Origin: Treponema sp. UBA6367
GTDB taxonomy: Bacteria; Spirochaetota; Spirochaetia; Treponematales; Treponemataceae
Direction: 5' to 3'
DNA length: 6,173 nt
Assembly: GCA_002437725.1 (NCBI GenBank)
Contig: DJRF01000005.1
Location: 1-6,173, forward strand
Made by a program: the position numbers and the translations under genes. The notes beneath the pieces were generated by a model. That model saw nothing but the letters and a program-made list of their open reading frames with translations. It was not told where the DNA came from and searched no databases. Of this stretch, positions 1 to 5,979 are shown piece after piece (position 1 is the stretch's first letter; each line of letters opens with the position of its first letter).

Positions 1-1713
1 GCTAGCGGTCCTAAGATTAAGTTCCTTACTTGGAGCATGCTTGGGGCGCAAACAAAATTCCTTTTGAACGATGATACAGCTAATGAACTTGACAAAGGAG
101 TTCAGTCTGCAGGTATAAACTTCAAATCTTATGTAAAGTTTGCAGGTGATGTCCTTCCTAATGTTCCAATGTACGTAGAAATTGCAGTTGCTGAACAAGA
201 TTCTTTTGAAAATCTTTACAAACAAGGCGATAAAGAAGAAAAAATCGACTTTATCGACGGTTTGAAAAAATTTGGTGTAGGAATTCTTACTTCTCCTGTA
301 GATGCGCTTGACGGTGGAGCTGCAAACGCAACATATCTTGGACACTTCAAGTTCGGAATCAGTTCTGACTATGTAAACTGGACAACAGGCTACAAATACG
401 CAAAACTTCCACCACACCAGATTAACGACTGGATTACAGTAGATAAAGAATGGGAAGCAGGATATTCGGCAGTTGGTGGATTCAACTACTTTGAGCTTGG
501 ACACAAACTCCAGCAGCTTGGACCTGTAACTCTCAAGGCAGCTATAGCTCCAAACCGCAGCGCAGACCGCAAAGGCGAACAATTTGGTTTCTTTGGCTGG
601 GTAAACGCTTCTGTTGGACCAATGGCTACAGTTGACTTCCAGTACAACGCAGCTCTTGGAAAAACTTTCGATACAATCTTTGGTCACTGCTACGAACAGG
701 ATTTTATCGTTGGTTATAAAGGTGTTTATGGTCCAGTTACAGCACGTGTTAACTATGCTGCTAACATTTATGGCGATGGCGACCTTGTAAAAGTAAATGG
801 CGTTGTAAAAAAGACAACATTTTCACCAGCAGCATCTGATGTAGGAGCAGTAGATCCAACAATTTCTGCCCTTGCAAACATGGCAGCAACAGCAGACGTA
901 AACTATACAAACGACACATTTAGCGCAACAGTTGGTGGACGCTTCCGCGGTAAACAAGCAGGTCTTATGTACGTAGAAGAAGGTGCAGACGATCATACAA
1001 ACATTAGCGACCAGCTTGGTAACTTGAACCACATGAGATTCTGGGCAGATGTAAACGCAAACGTAACAACAGCCTTGAACATTGGTTTGAATCCATATCT
1101 TGAAATGACTTTGGACAAAGACCTTAAATCTCCATATAAAGATGCAGACACAATGAAGATTTATGCAAAGCCATACTTCGCGCTCGACCTTGACGAAGCA
1201 TTCTACGTTCCAGGAAAACTTGACGGTTATGCAGAATTCAACTACTTCACAAAAGAAGCAGACAAAGTTTCTTCTGTAATTGGCAAAAACCAGTTCAGAA
1301 TCGAAGCAGCCGGAATCAAATATTCTATGGAATTGAGCGGAGTTGTTAAGGGTATCGAAGCAATCTACTGCTACGACGACACAAATGGCGACAAGCTTTT
1401 CAACAGCGTAATTTCAACAATCACGCTCGACAAAGATTACAAAGTTCAGGCAGGTTTTGGCATAAGAACAAAGAACTCTGAATCAAAAGTAGAAATCAAC
1501 AATCCGTTTGGATTCTTTGTTGGAGCTACAAAGAAGCTTCCAGTTCTTGCAAAACCAACAGCATATCTTCAGTTTATGTACGCAATGGATCCATACAACG
1601 CATTTGGAGATGGTCCAACAGCATACAAACTTGACGACTACAAACTCAAGAACGGTGTTTCAAACTATGAAAACAACGCTGCAGTACGAATTGGATTGCA
1701 CTGGGACCTCTAG
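1..1713 (+). CDS. Outer-membrane beta-barrel-like protein, 5'-partial
   Basis: The frame is open from the first base of the window (it reads ASGPKIKFLTWSM before the first in-frame ATG at 37) to a TAG at 1711-1713, giving 570 residues. No Shine-Dalgarno sequence precedes the ATG at 37, so the true start and signal peptide lie upstream of the window. The protein is rich in Gly, Asn, Asp, Tyr and Phe and runs in short alternating hydrophobic/polar stretches, such as GHFKFGISSDYVNWTTGY and TVDFQYNAALGKTF. It has no long hydrophobic helix and ends with an amphipathic strand, VRIGLHWDL, resembling the terminal strand of BAM-assembled barrels. I see no TonB plug, OmpA or Tpr (Msp) signature. I infer an outer-membrane porin-like barrel of a spirochaete-type family whose substrate is unknown. 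The small lipoprotein gene follows after 24 bases with no terminator between them, so the two are probably one operon. A periplasmic beta-rich protein is the main alternative. Confidence 0.72.
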   Translation, partial: ASGPKIKFLTWSMLGAQTKFLLNDDTANELDKGVQSAGINFKSYVKFAGDVLPNVPMYVEIAVAEQDSFENLYKQGDKEEKIDFIDGLKKFGVGILTSPVDALDGGAANATYLGHFKFGISSDYVNWTTGYKYAKLPPHQINDWITVDKEWEAGYSAVGGFNYFELGHKLQQLGPVTLKAAIAPNRSADRKGEQFGFFGWVNASVGPMATVDFQYNAALGKTFDTIFGHCYEQDFIVGYKGVYGPVTARVNYAANIYGDGDLVKVNGVVKKTTFSPAASDVGAVDPTISALANMAATADVNYTNDTFSATVGGRFRGKQAGLMYVEEGADDHTNISDQLGNLNHMRFWADVNANVTTALNIGLNPYLEMTLDKDLKSPYKDADTMKIYAKPYFALDLDEAFYVPGKLDGYAEFNYFTKEADKVSSVIGKNQFRIEAAGIKYSMELSGVVKGIEAIYCYDDTNGDKLFNSVISTITLDKDYKVQAGFGIRTKNSESKVEINNPFGFFVGATKKLPVLAKPTAYLQFMYAMDPYNAFGDGPTAYKLDDYKLKNGVSNYENNAAVRIGLHWDL

Positions 1714-1724
1714 TCTTGGGTAGT

Positions 1725-1730
1725 GGAGGA
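1725..1730 (+). promoter_or_regulatory. Ribosome binding site of the small lipoprotein gene
   Basis: GGAGGA lies 7 bases before the ATG at 1738. It decides the start: the longer frame from a GTG at 1723 would begin inside this site and add five charged residues (MEEKY) ahead of a standard MKKF signal peptide. Confidence 0.85.
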
Positions 1731-1737
1731 AAAATAT

Positions 1738-2157
1738 ATGAAAAAATTTATACTTAGCATTTTGGCTGTTTTTGCAGTATTTGCAATGACTAGTTGTGAA
1801 ATGACTTACGACAAGGATTACGAAACATTAACACAATGGTTCGCTCCACACACAGGCGACACAGGCGACTGGATAGCACCTTCTAGCGAATGTGAAATGA
1901 CTTACAACGCAGGAACAGGTTTGTATGAAATTGAAATTACAACAAACCGTAAAAACGTAGGTATTAGCGTTTGTAAAGATGCAAACTACGGCGGACAGCT
2001 CAACTGGGATAAATCTGACGAAGCAACACAGGCTGCTTTCACTTGGCGAGAAGATTATGGAAACAAGCAGTTAGTTATCAAAAAGAAGGGAACTTACCTT
2101 GTAACAGTTGATAACAGCAATCCGGAATCTCCAAGTTGGACTGTAACAGCAAAATAA
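1738..2157 (+). CDS. Small lipoprotein, possible carbohydrate-binding fold
   Basis: This 139-residue protein starts at the ATG behind GGAGGA. Residues 1-20 are a lipoprotein signal peptide: MKK, a hydrophobic core, then MTSC with the lipidated Cys at 20. The Met at -3 is atypical but fits the relaxed spirochaete lipobox. The mature part is about 120 residues and beta-rich. It contains TGDTGDW (39-45), a GLYEIEI strand, a KDANYGGQLNW segment (NYGG at 83-86) and a closing GTYLVTVD strand (118-125) followed by SWTVTAK. The order 'aromatic strand, K-x-x-NYGG-x-x-x-W, GTYxVTVD' recalls the SusE/SusF and CBM48-like starch-binding folds; this is a weak resemblance by eye, not a family match. It is probably co-transcribed with the upstream barrel gene and could be its surface or periplasmic partner. 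A 15-base in-frame direct repeat and a 9-base tandem repeat lie in the N-terminal third. Confidence 0.78.
   Translation: MKKFILSILAVFAVFAMTSCEMTYDKDYETLTQWFAPHTGDTGDWIAPSSECEMTYNAGTGLYEIEITTNRKNVGISVCKDANYGGQLNWDKSDEATQAAFTWREDYGNKQLVIKKKGTYLVTVDNSNPESPSWTVTAK
1795..1905 (+). repeat. In-frame 15-base direct repeat pair
   Basis: TGTGAAATGACTTAC occurs at 1795-1809 and again at 1891-1905, 96 bases apart and in the same frame, so both copies encode CEMTY. The first copy begins at the lipobox cysteine codon. Between them ACAGGCGAC is repeated in tandem at 1852-1860 and 1861-1869, encoding TGDTGD. This suggests local duplication within the gene. Confidence 0.75.
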
Positions 2158-2179
2158 AAGCGTAGTTGCTAAAAGTAAT

Positions 2180-2194
2180 TTGAAGGTACTTCAA
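2180..2194 (+). other. Short hairpin in the intergenic region
   Basis: TTGAAG and CTTCAA are perfect inverted arms around a 3-base GTA loop, 23 bases after the small lipoprotein stop codon. No T-run follows directly, so it is not itself a convincing terminator. It may protect the mRNA 3' end or be chance in AT-rich sequence. Confidence 0.35.
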
Positions 2195-2205
2195 TTACAA
2201 ATTAG

Positions 2206-2225
2206 GTTTGCGTTGCAAACTTTTT
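2206..2225 (+). terminator. Rho-independent terminator of the barrel/small lipoprotein unit
   Basis: GTTTGC (2206-2211) and GCAAAC (2215-2220) form a 6-bp stem with a 3-base loop, directly followed by five Ts and TATT. The stem is short and only moderately GC-rich, so termination may be partial and some transcripts may continue into the large lipoprotein gene. Confidence 0.6.
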
Positions 2226-2231
2226 ATTACC

Positions 2232-2253
2232 CAATCATTTGATTGATTTTTTT
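2232..2253 (+). promoter_or_regulatory. Inverted repeat plus T7 tract abutting the large lipoprotein RBS
   Basis: CAATCA (2232-2237) and TGATTG (2240-2245) are perfect inverted arms around TT. After one base comes a run of seven Ts (2247-2253) that directly touches the Shine-Dalgarno sequence of the next gene. It could be a weak second terminator, an attenuator-like leader element, or an operator. No convincing -35/-10 pair was found in this interval. Confidence 0.4.
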
Positions 2254-2258
2254 GGGAG
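2254..2258 (+). promoter_or_regulatory. Ribosome binding site of the large lipoprotein gene
   Basis: GGGAG is 5 bases upstream of the ATG at 2264. The longer frame from a TTG at 2243 would begin inside the upstream inverted repeat and swallow this site, so the ATG is preferred. Confidence 0.8.
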
Positions 2259-2263
2259 AAAAT

Positions 2264-4099
2264 ATGAAAAAAATAATTGGAAAGTTAGCAGGTACAATTC
2301 TTGCCGCTGCAGCACTTTTTTCTGTTGCAAGTTGTAAGAATCAGCTTGACTATGTAAACGATACAACTGCATTGAACAAATTCAATGTGCTTGGTTTAAG
2401 CGTTACAGGTCTTGATGCCTCATATAACCATGCAGATATTGCGCTTATGGTGCGCGAAAAAGACAACGAAAAAGGTGAAGCTACTTTTGCATCTTATGTT
2501 TCAGGAAAAGTTTCTGATTCATACCAGAATGACAAAGGTGACACCATTGGCTACAAAGAAGGAACAGCTTATATTTCTTTAAAAGATGCAAAACTTTTTG
2601 ATGGCGATACACTTAACACAGCAACATTTGAATGTTACCTTAAAGTAGGCGACAACACAATTAAACTTCTTGATGGCGAAAATGCAAAACTTGCAGTTCC
2701 TACATCACCTGCCAACACAGACGACAAAGACCTTGAAAAAAAATGGGTTGACGTTGTTGTAAACGGCGACTACGGCACATTCAGTTTTAAGAACAGTGTA
2801 AAAGAAGACGACTTTGTAAACATTACTTTGTACAATATTAAGTTGGATCTTATGAATGCAACAGAAGGTAACTTGCCAGCAGGTGTAAGCGTAACTCTTG
2901 AAGACAAAGCTGCTTCTCAAACATTCCAAAAGTATACAGTAAAAATGACAGGCTTAAAAGAAAATGCCGGCATGAAAGTTATACTTGGCGGTTCTACTGT
3001 AAGTGATGAAGATGGTAAAAAACAAGATTTATGGTATGAAGCTGATAAATTTGGAAAAGTAATTTCAGACAAGGGCGAAGTAGAATGGTCTTTCTATGGA
3101 GCAGATGTTTCTTATTTGGCTTATCGTAAATATGGAACAGGGAAAGGTCCTGAATTTATCGTTACTTTAGCAGGTTATGCTAACCATGATGAAGCACCTA
3201 AACTTTTAGCAAGTTCTGTTTCTGCTTCTGGAGGCACTGGAGATTTTAACCTTATGTTCCCTCCTTATGCCGTTGAAAGTGGAAAGAACGTAACCCTTAC
3301 AATCGATGTTGAAAAAGTTGCAGCTGATTCAAAATCTAAAGATGACCCTGTTGCAAGCGAATCTATAATTTACATTGATGCAATAAAAGTTACTAATGCA
3401 CCTGCAATTGGAAAAGCAAAATATCTTGGATTCTGTGCAAACTGGTTACCAAATAATGTATGGGGAAGCGGTACTCCTTATAAGATTGAAGATTCTGCTT
3501 ATTATGATGGTAATGATGCATATCTTATAACAAATTTGGCATACAAACCTGCAAAAACTACAGTAAAATTTGACCTTCAAGTCTTAAATCCTGCTAGTGA
3601 TGCAACCTTCTGGGCTGATGCCTCAAAAGTTCTTGATGATAAAGTTGCTACAGAAACTTACTTAACTTCAGAACTTGCTGGAAATCACTATGTTCTTGTA
3701 TTTGACCGTGCTTCTACAAAGTATGGAACAGAAGATGGCGCTAATAATACCGCAGTTCGTGCACAGTTAATTCCATCTAAATTCTTTGAGTACAGTTATA
3801 CTGTAAAAACAGTAACCCTTGAAGGCTATAAAGGTTCTATTGAAAATCCTGCAATAATTGGAGACTTTACAAATTGGTCAGATGATATTACAGGAACAAA
3901 AGATTCTAGCGGAAATTGGTGTTATGAAGTAAATAGAACTGTTTCTAACAGTGGCTTTAAGTTCCGTACACAAGGTGCATGGAATGGCGATTTCCCAGGT
4001 TCTAATATTACTTGGCCTGTATTTGTAGGTTCTGCAAACGTTATTTGTACATATAATGCAGATGGTTCTGTAACTGCTGTTGCTGAATTAGCTAAATAG
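2264..4099 (+). CDS. Large lipoprotein with C-terminal carbohydrate-binding-like domain
   Basis: This is a 611-residue protein. Residues 1-24 form a signal peptide ending in VASC, with Cys24 as the predicted lipidation site. The mature part has no transmembrane segment and reads as a string of beta-sandwich-like segments: about 25-180 (Lys/Asp-rich), 185-380 and 385-520 (beginning YLGFCANW at 387). The C-terminal segment, about 525-611, contains IIGDFTNWSDD (GDFTNW at 533-538), NWCYEV, and FKFRTQGAWNGDFPG. The pattern 'GDFxxW ... G-x-W-x-x-x-V ... FKFR-x-x-x-x-W' is characteristic of CBM48/AMPK-beta and SusE/SusF-type starch-binding modules, so binding of an alpha-glucan or other glycan is a reasonable inference. 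No catalytic motif was seen, so it is likely a surface binding lipoprotein rather than an enzyme. It lies between two terminators and may be its own unit. Asp codons change from mixed GAC/GAT to mostly GAT in the second half. Confidence 0.82.
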   Translation: MKKIIGKLAGTILAAAALFSVASCKNQLDYVNDTTALNKFNVLGLSVTGLDASYNHADIALMVREKDNEKGEATFASYVSGKVSDSYQNDKGDTIGYKEGTAYISLKDAKLFDGDTLNTATFECYLKVGDNTIKLLDGENAKLAVPTSPANTDDKDLEKKWVDVVVNGDYGTFSFKNSVKEDDFVNITLYNIKLDLMNATEGNLPAGVSVTLEDKAASQTFQKYTVKMTGLKENAGMKVILGGSTVSDEDGKKQDLWYEADKFGKVISDKGEVEWSFYGADVSYLAYRKYGTGKGPEFIVTLAGYANHDEAPKLLASSVSASGGTGDFNLMFPPYAVESGKNVTLTIDVEKVAADSKSKDDPVASESIIYIDAIKVTNAPAIGKAKYLGFCANWLPNNVWGSGTPYKIEDSAYYDGNDAYLITNLAYKPAKTTVKFDLQVLNPASDATFWADASKVLDDKVATETYLTSELAGNHYVLVFDRASTKYGTEDGANNTAVRAQLIPSKFFEYSYTVKTVTLEGYKGSIENPAIIGDFTNWSDDITGTKDSSGNWCYEVNRTVSNSGFKFRTQGAWNGDFPGSNITWPVFVGSANVICTYNADGSVTAVAELAK

Positions 4100-4122
4100 C
4101 ATTACTTTTATGTACTAATTTT

Positions 4123-4159
4123 ACAACTAGGTGGCATTGTGCTACCTAGTTGTTTTTTT
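4123..4159 (+). terminator. Strong Rho-independent terminator of the large lipoprotein gene
   Basis: ACAACTAGGT (4123-4132) and ACCTAGTTGT (4144-4153) are perfect 10-bp arms. The stem can extend inward by a G-U, a G-C and a C-G pair, leaving a 5-base loop, and is followed by a T-run at 4153-4159. It begins 23 bases after the stop codon. Its T-run ends only 2 bases before the Shine-Dalgarno of the next gene. Confidence 0.88.
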
Positions 4160-4161
4160 AT

Positions 4162-4165
4162 GGAG
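4162..4165 (+). promoter_or_regulatory. Ribosome binding site of the small P-loop gene
   Basis: GGAG is 6 bases before the ATG at 4172. It rules out a GTG at 4139, which lies in the terminator loop, and disfavours an in-frame ATG at 4160, which overlaps the site. Confidence 0.75.
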
Positions 4166-4171
4166 TTTATT

Positions 4172-4576
4172 ATGAAAAAATTAATCATTTTGTCAGGAAG
4201 CTCAAGATATGGAAAAACAGAAACATTAATCTGCTTGTCTAAAAAGTTTAAAACTATTTCTGCAACATCTTGCTATAGTCCTAATGATTTTAGATATATT
4301 TGTGATAAAAACGGCAAAAAAATATGCATTTGCACTGCAGGTGATAGTGCTAGTATAACAAATGATAATATCAATTTCTTTAATCAACACAAAAATTGTG
4401 ATGTTTTTATATCTGCAGCTAGAAGCAGTGGAGCAACTGTTAATCTTTTAGTTGATTGGGCTAATGCAAACAAAATTGATTATATTTATGTAACAAAAAG
4501 CTGGTTAGAAGATAAAAATAATAACTTTCATTTTTTTAATGATAAATTTGCTGATTTTTTAAATTCTCTAATATAG
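4172..4576 (+). CDS. Small P-loop protein of unknown function
   Basis: This 134-residue protein begins with a hydrophobic strand, KKLIILSG, leading into a textbook Walker A motif, GSSRYGKT (residues 9-16). A second strand, KKICICTAGDS (TAGD at 55-58), and a third, CDVFISAARSSG (76-87), could supply the Walker B/switch acidic residues (Asp58 or Asp77). YIYVTKSW follows near 115. The P-loop, the beta-strand spacing and the absence of a signal peptide indicate a compact cytoplasmic nucleotide-binding protein. It resembles short, uncharacterised P-loop proteins with a 'TAGD ... CD-hydrophobic ... R-x-x-G' pattern, recalled only loosely and with no named family. It is too short and lacks the lid motifs for adenylate or thymidylate kinase. 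All 10 Asp codons are GAT and the gene is visibly more AT-rich than its neighbours, consistent with horizontal acquisition. There is almost no room for a promoter between the upstream terminator and its start. Confidence 0.75.
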   Translation: MKKLIILSGSSRYGKTETLICLSKKFKTISATSCYSPNDFRYICDKNGKKICICTAGDSASITNDNINFFNQHKNCDVFISAARSSGATVNLLVDWANANKIDYIYVTKSWLEDKNNNFHFFNDKFADFLNSLI

Positions 4577-4583
4577 AATCTTT

Positions 4584-4625
4584 ACGAGCAAAATTGAGCA
4601 TAAAAAGTTTTTGTATCGTTTTTTT
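4584..4625 (+). terminator. Possible weak terminator after the small P-loop gene
   Basis: An imperfect hairpin pairs ACGA (4584-4587) with TCGT (4616-4619) and CAAAA (4589-4593) with TTTTG (4609-4613), with a one-base bulge on one side and two on the other. A run of seven Ts follows (4619-4625). The stem is AT-rich and the loop long, so this is tentative. Confidence 0.4.
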
Positions 4626-4632
4626 CTAAAAC

Positions 4633-4661
4633 TTGCATTTTTAATATATATGGGATAATAT
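4633..4661 (+). promoter_or_regulatory. Candidate sigma-70-type promoter of the DUF4143 ATPase gene
   Basis: TTGCAT (4633-4638) and TAATAT (4656-4661) are separated by 17 bases, with partial matches to the -35 and -10 consensus. The -10 element overlaps the left arm of the inverted repeat at 4647-4689. An exact TATAAT also lies at 4686-4691 in the right arm, but it has no -35 at a normal distance and sits very close to the ribosome binding site. No experimental support exists in the sequence. Confidence 0.35.
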
Positions 4662-4689
4662 AAACTTACACTTTGGATTATCCCATATA
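4647..4689. promoter_or_regulatory. Perfect 13-bp inverted repeat, candidate operator
   Basis: TATATGGGATAAT (4647-4659) and ATTATCCCATATA (4677-4689) are exact reverse complements separated by 17 bases. The right arm ends 8 bases before the GGAAG ribosome binding site of the ATPase gene, and the left arm overlaps a candidate -10 box. A two-arm site with 30-base centre-to-centre spacing (about three helical turns) suits a dimeric DNA-binding protein. Alternatively the transcript may form a stem that shields the start. No T-run follows directly, only TTTT after a few bases, so a terminator is less likely. Confidence 0.65.
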
Positions 4690-4697
4690 ATAATTTT

Positions 4698-4702
4698 GGA
4701 AG
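4698..4702 (+). promoter_or_regulatory. Ribosome binding site of the DUF4143 ATPase gene
   Basis: GGAAG is 5 bases before the ATG at 4708. The alternative TTG at 4696 overlaps this site, so the ATG is preferred. Confidence 0.75.
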
Positions 4703-4707
4703 AAACT

Positions 4708-5940
4708 ATGTCATTTATAGAACGTCATGCAAAAAAAACAATAGAACGAATTTCCAATTCATTTCCGGCTGTTTTGGTTACAGGTGCAAGGCAAACAGGA
4801 AAAACAACTCTCCTAAAAAGCATTACGGACAAAAAATCCGTTGGCTATCTTACATTCGATAATCCTATGGAAGAGCAGTCTGCAAAATCTGACCCGCAAA
4901 TGTTTATCGATTTTCATCCTAACCCTTTTTTGTTTGATGAAGTTCAGTATGTTCCCGATTTATTCCGTTATCTAAAAATTGAAATTGACAAGAACCGCCA
5001 CAATGGAATGTACTATCTTACAGGAAGCCAGCAGTTTCGTCTTATGGAAAAAGCGACGGAAAGTCTTTCTGGAAGAATCGGAATAGTACAGCTTTATCCG
5101 CTTTCTGCACGCGAAAAACGCGGCGATGGTTTTGACAAACCTTTTATCCCATCAAAAGAATATATTTTGCAAAGAAATAACGCATTTTCTAACAGGGAAT
5201 TTTCTGCGGCAGAAATATGGAATTCTATCTTTACCGGTGGTTATCCAGAAGTTGTAAACAAAAATATTTCGCCAAATGATTTTTATTCAAATTATCTAAA
5301 AACTTATATCGAGCGAGATATTCGAAGTCTTACCCAAGTAGCAAACGAAATGCAGTTTTTTCAGTTTATTTCGGTTGTTGCAGCAAGAACTGCACAACTT
5401 GTGAATTATGAAGACATTTCAAGTGAAGTCGGAATCAGCGAAGTTACGGCGAAAAAGTGGCTCTCTCTTCTCGTGTCTTCTGGACTTGTTTATTTGCTTC
5501 AACCGTTTTCAGTGAATGTTGAAAAGCGTGTTGTAAAAACTCCCAAACTTTATTTTGTTGACACAGGACTTGCCGCCTATCTTACAAGGTGGACAAACCC
5601 GAATGTGCTATGTGAAGGTGCAATGTCGGGTGCATTTTTTGAAACTTACATTGTTGGCGAAATCCTGAAATCATTCTGTAATGCTGGAATTGAACCTCCT
5701 CTTTATTTTTATAGGGACAAAGATAAAATCGAAATCGACCTGATTATTTTTCAAAACAACACGGTTTATCCAATTGAAATAAAAAAGACTGCCACGCCTA
5801 AGTCCGATGACGCAAAGAACTTTTTCATTACAAATAGAATTAAAAATGTAAAGATTGCTCCGTCTTGCATTGTCTGCAATTGCGAAAATCCAGTTTTCGT
5901 GTCAAAAGATACAATAGCAATTCCTGCAGAATACGTTTGA
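4708..5940 (+). CDS. AAA_14/DUF4143-type ATPase with PD-(D/E)XK-like C-terminus
   Basis: This 410-residue protein is full length for the family, with all landmarks in order. The N-terminal AAA domain has Walker A GARQTGKT (26-33), Walker B FLFDE (74-78), a sensor-1-like LTGSQQF (104-110) and SLSGRIG (119-125), whose Arg123 may act as an arginine finger. YIERD (200-204) and KTPKLYFVDTGLAAYL (from 277) are hallmarks of the DUF4143 region. Between them, about 232-268 (NYEDISSEVGISEVTAKKWLSLL) reads as a winged helix. The C-terminus carries FFETYIVGE (Glu312, Glu318), IEIDLII (Asp344) and PIEIKK (Glu357, Lys359), matching the PD-(D/E)XK nuclease core. The family is widespread and often multi-copy in bacteria and archaea, and its function is unresolved; DNA-related or conflict-system roles have been suggested. 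It is cytoplasmic. Its 3' end is 39 bases from the stop of a convergent Rpn-family gene. The inverted repeat before it suggests autoregulation through the winged helix, which is inference. Confidence 0.9.
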   Translation: MSFIERHAKKTIERISNSFPAVLVTGARQTGKTTLLKSITDKKSVGYLTFDNPMEEQSAKSDPQMFIDFHPNPFLFDEVQYVPDLFRYLKIEIDKNRHNGMYYLTGSQQFRLMEKATESLSGRIGIVQLYPLSAREKRGDGFDKPFIPSKEYILQRNNAFSNREFSAAEIWNSIFTGGYPEVVNKNISPNDFYSNYLKTYIERDIRSLTQVANEMQFFQFISVVAARTAQLVNYEDISSEVGISEVTAKKWLSLLVSSGLVYLLQPFSVNVEKRVVKTPKLYFVDTGLAAYLTRWTNPNVLCEGAMSGAFFETYIVGEILKSFCNAGIEPPLYFYRDKDKIEIDLIIFQNNTVYPIEIKKTATPKSDDAKNFFITNRIKNVKIAPSCIVCNCENPVFVSKDTIAIPAEYV

Positions 5941-5979
5941 AAAATAAATTAAACTTACTTGAAATATACCTTAAAAAAA

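Noticed and set aside
37..39. ATG at 37 as the start of the barrel protein
   Set aside because: The frame is open back to base 1, there is no ribosome binding site, and no signal peptide would follow. The gene is 5'-truncated by the window.
823..1032. Minus-strand open frame encoding a Cys-rich 69-residue peptide
   Set aside because: It lies wholly inside the barrel gene, its Cys and Val runs come from reading Ala/Thr (GCA/ACA) codons backwards, and it has no ribosome binding site.
1508..1723. Plus-strand 71-residue open frame overlapping the end of the barrel gene
   Set aside because: It is an out-of-frame shadow of the barrel coding sequence, with low-complexity Gln/Thr/His composition and no Shine-Dalgarno.
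2705..2929. Minus-strand 74-residue open frame
   Set aside because: It is antisense to the large lipoprotein, lacks a ribosome binding site and shows no protein-like pattern.
4139..4171. N-terminal extension of the P-loop protein from GTG 4139
   Set aside because: It starts in the loop of a strong terminator and has no ribosome binding site. The ATG at 4172 has GGAG at proper spacing and leads directly into the P-loop strand.
4172..4576. Adenylate or thymidylate kinase annotation for the small P-loop protein
   Set aside because: It is too short, and no lid or nucleotide-monophosphate binding motifs follow the Walker A motif.
4647..4689. Inverted repeat as transposon ends or a small mobile repeat
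   Set aside because: The arms enclose only 17 bases, no target duplication or matching copy is visible in the window, and the position before a gene suits a regulatory site better.
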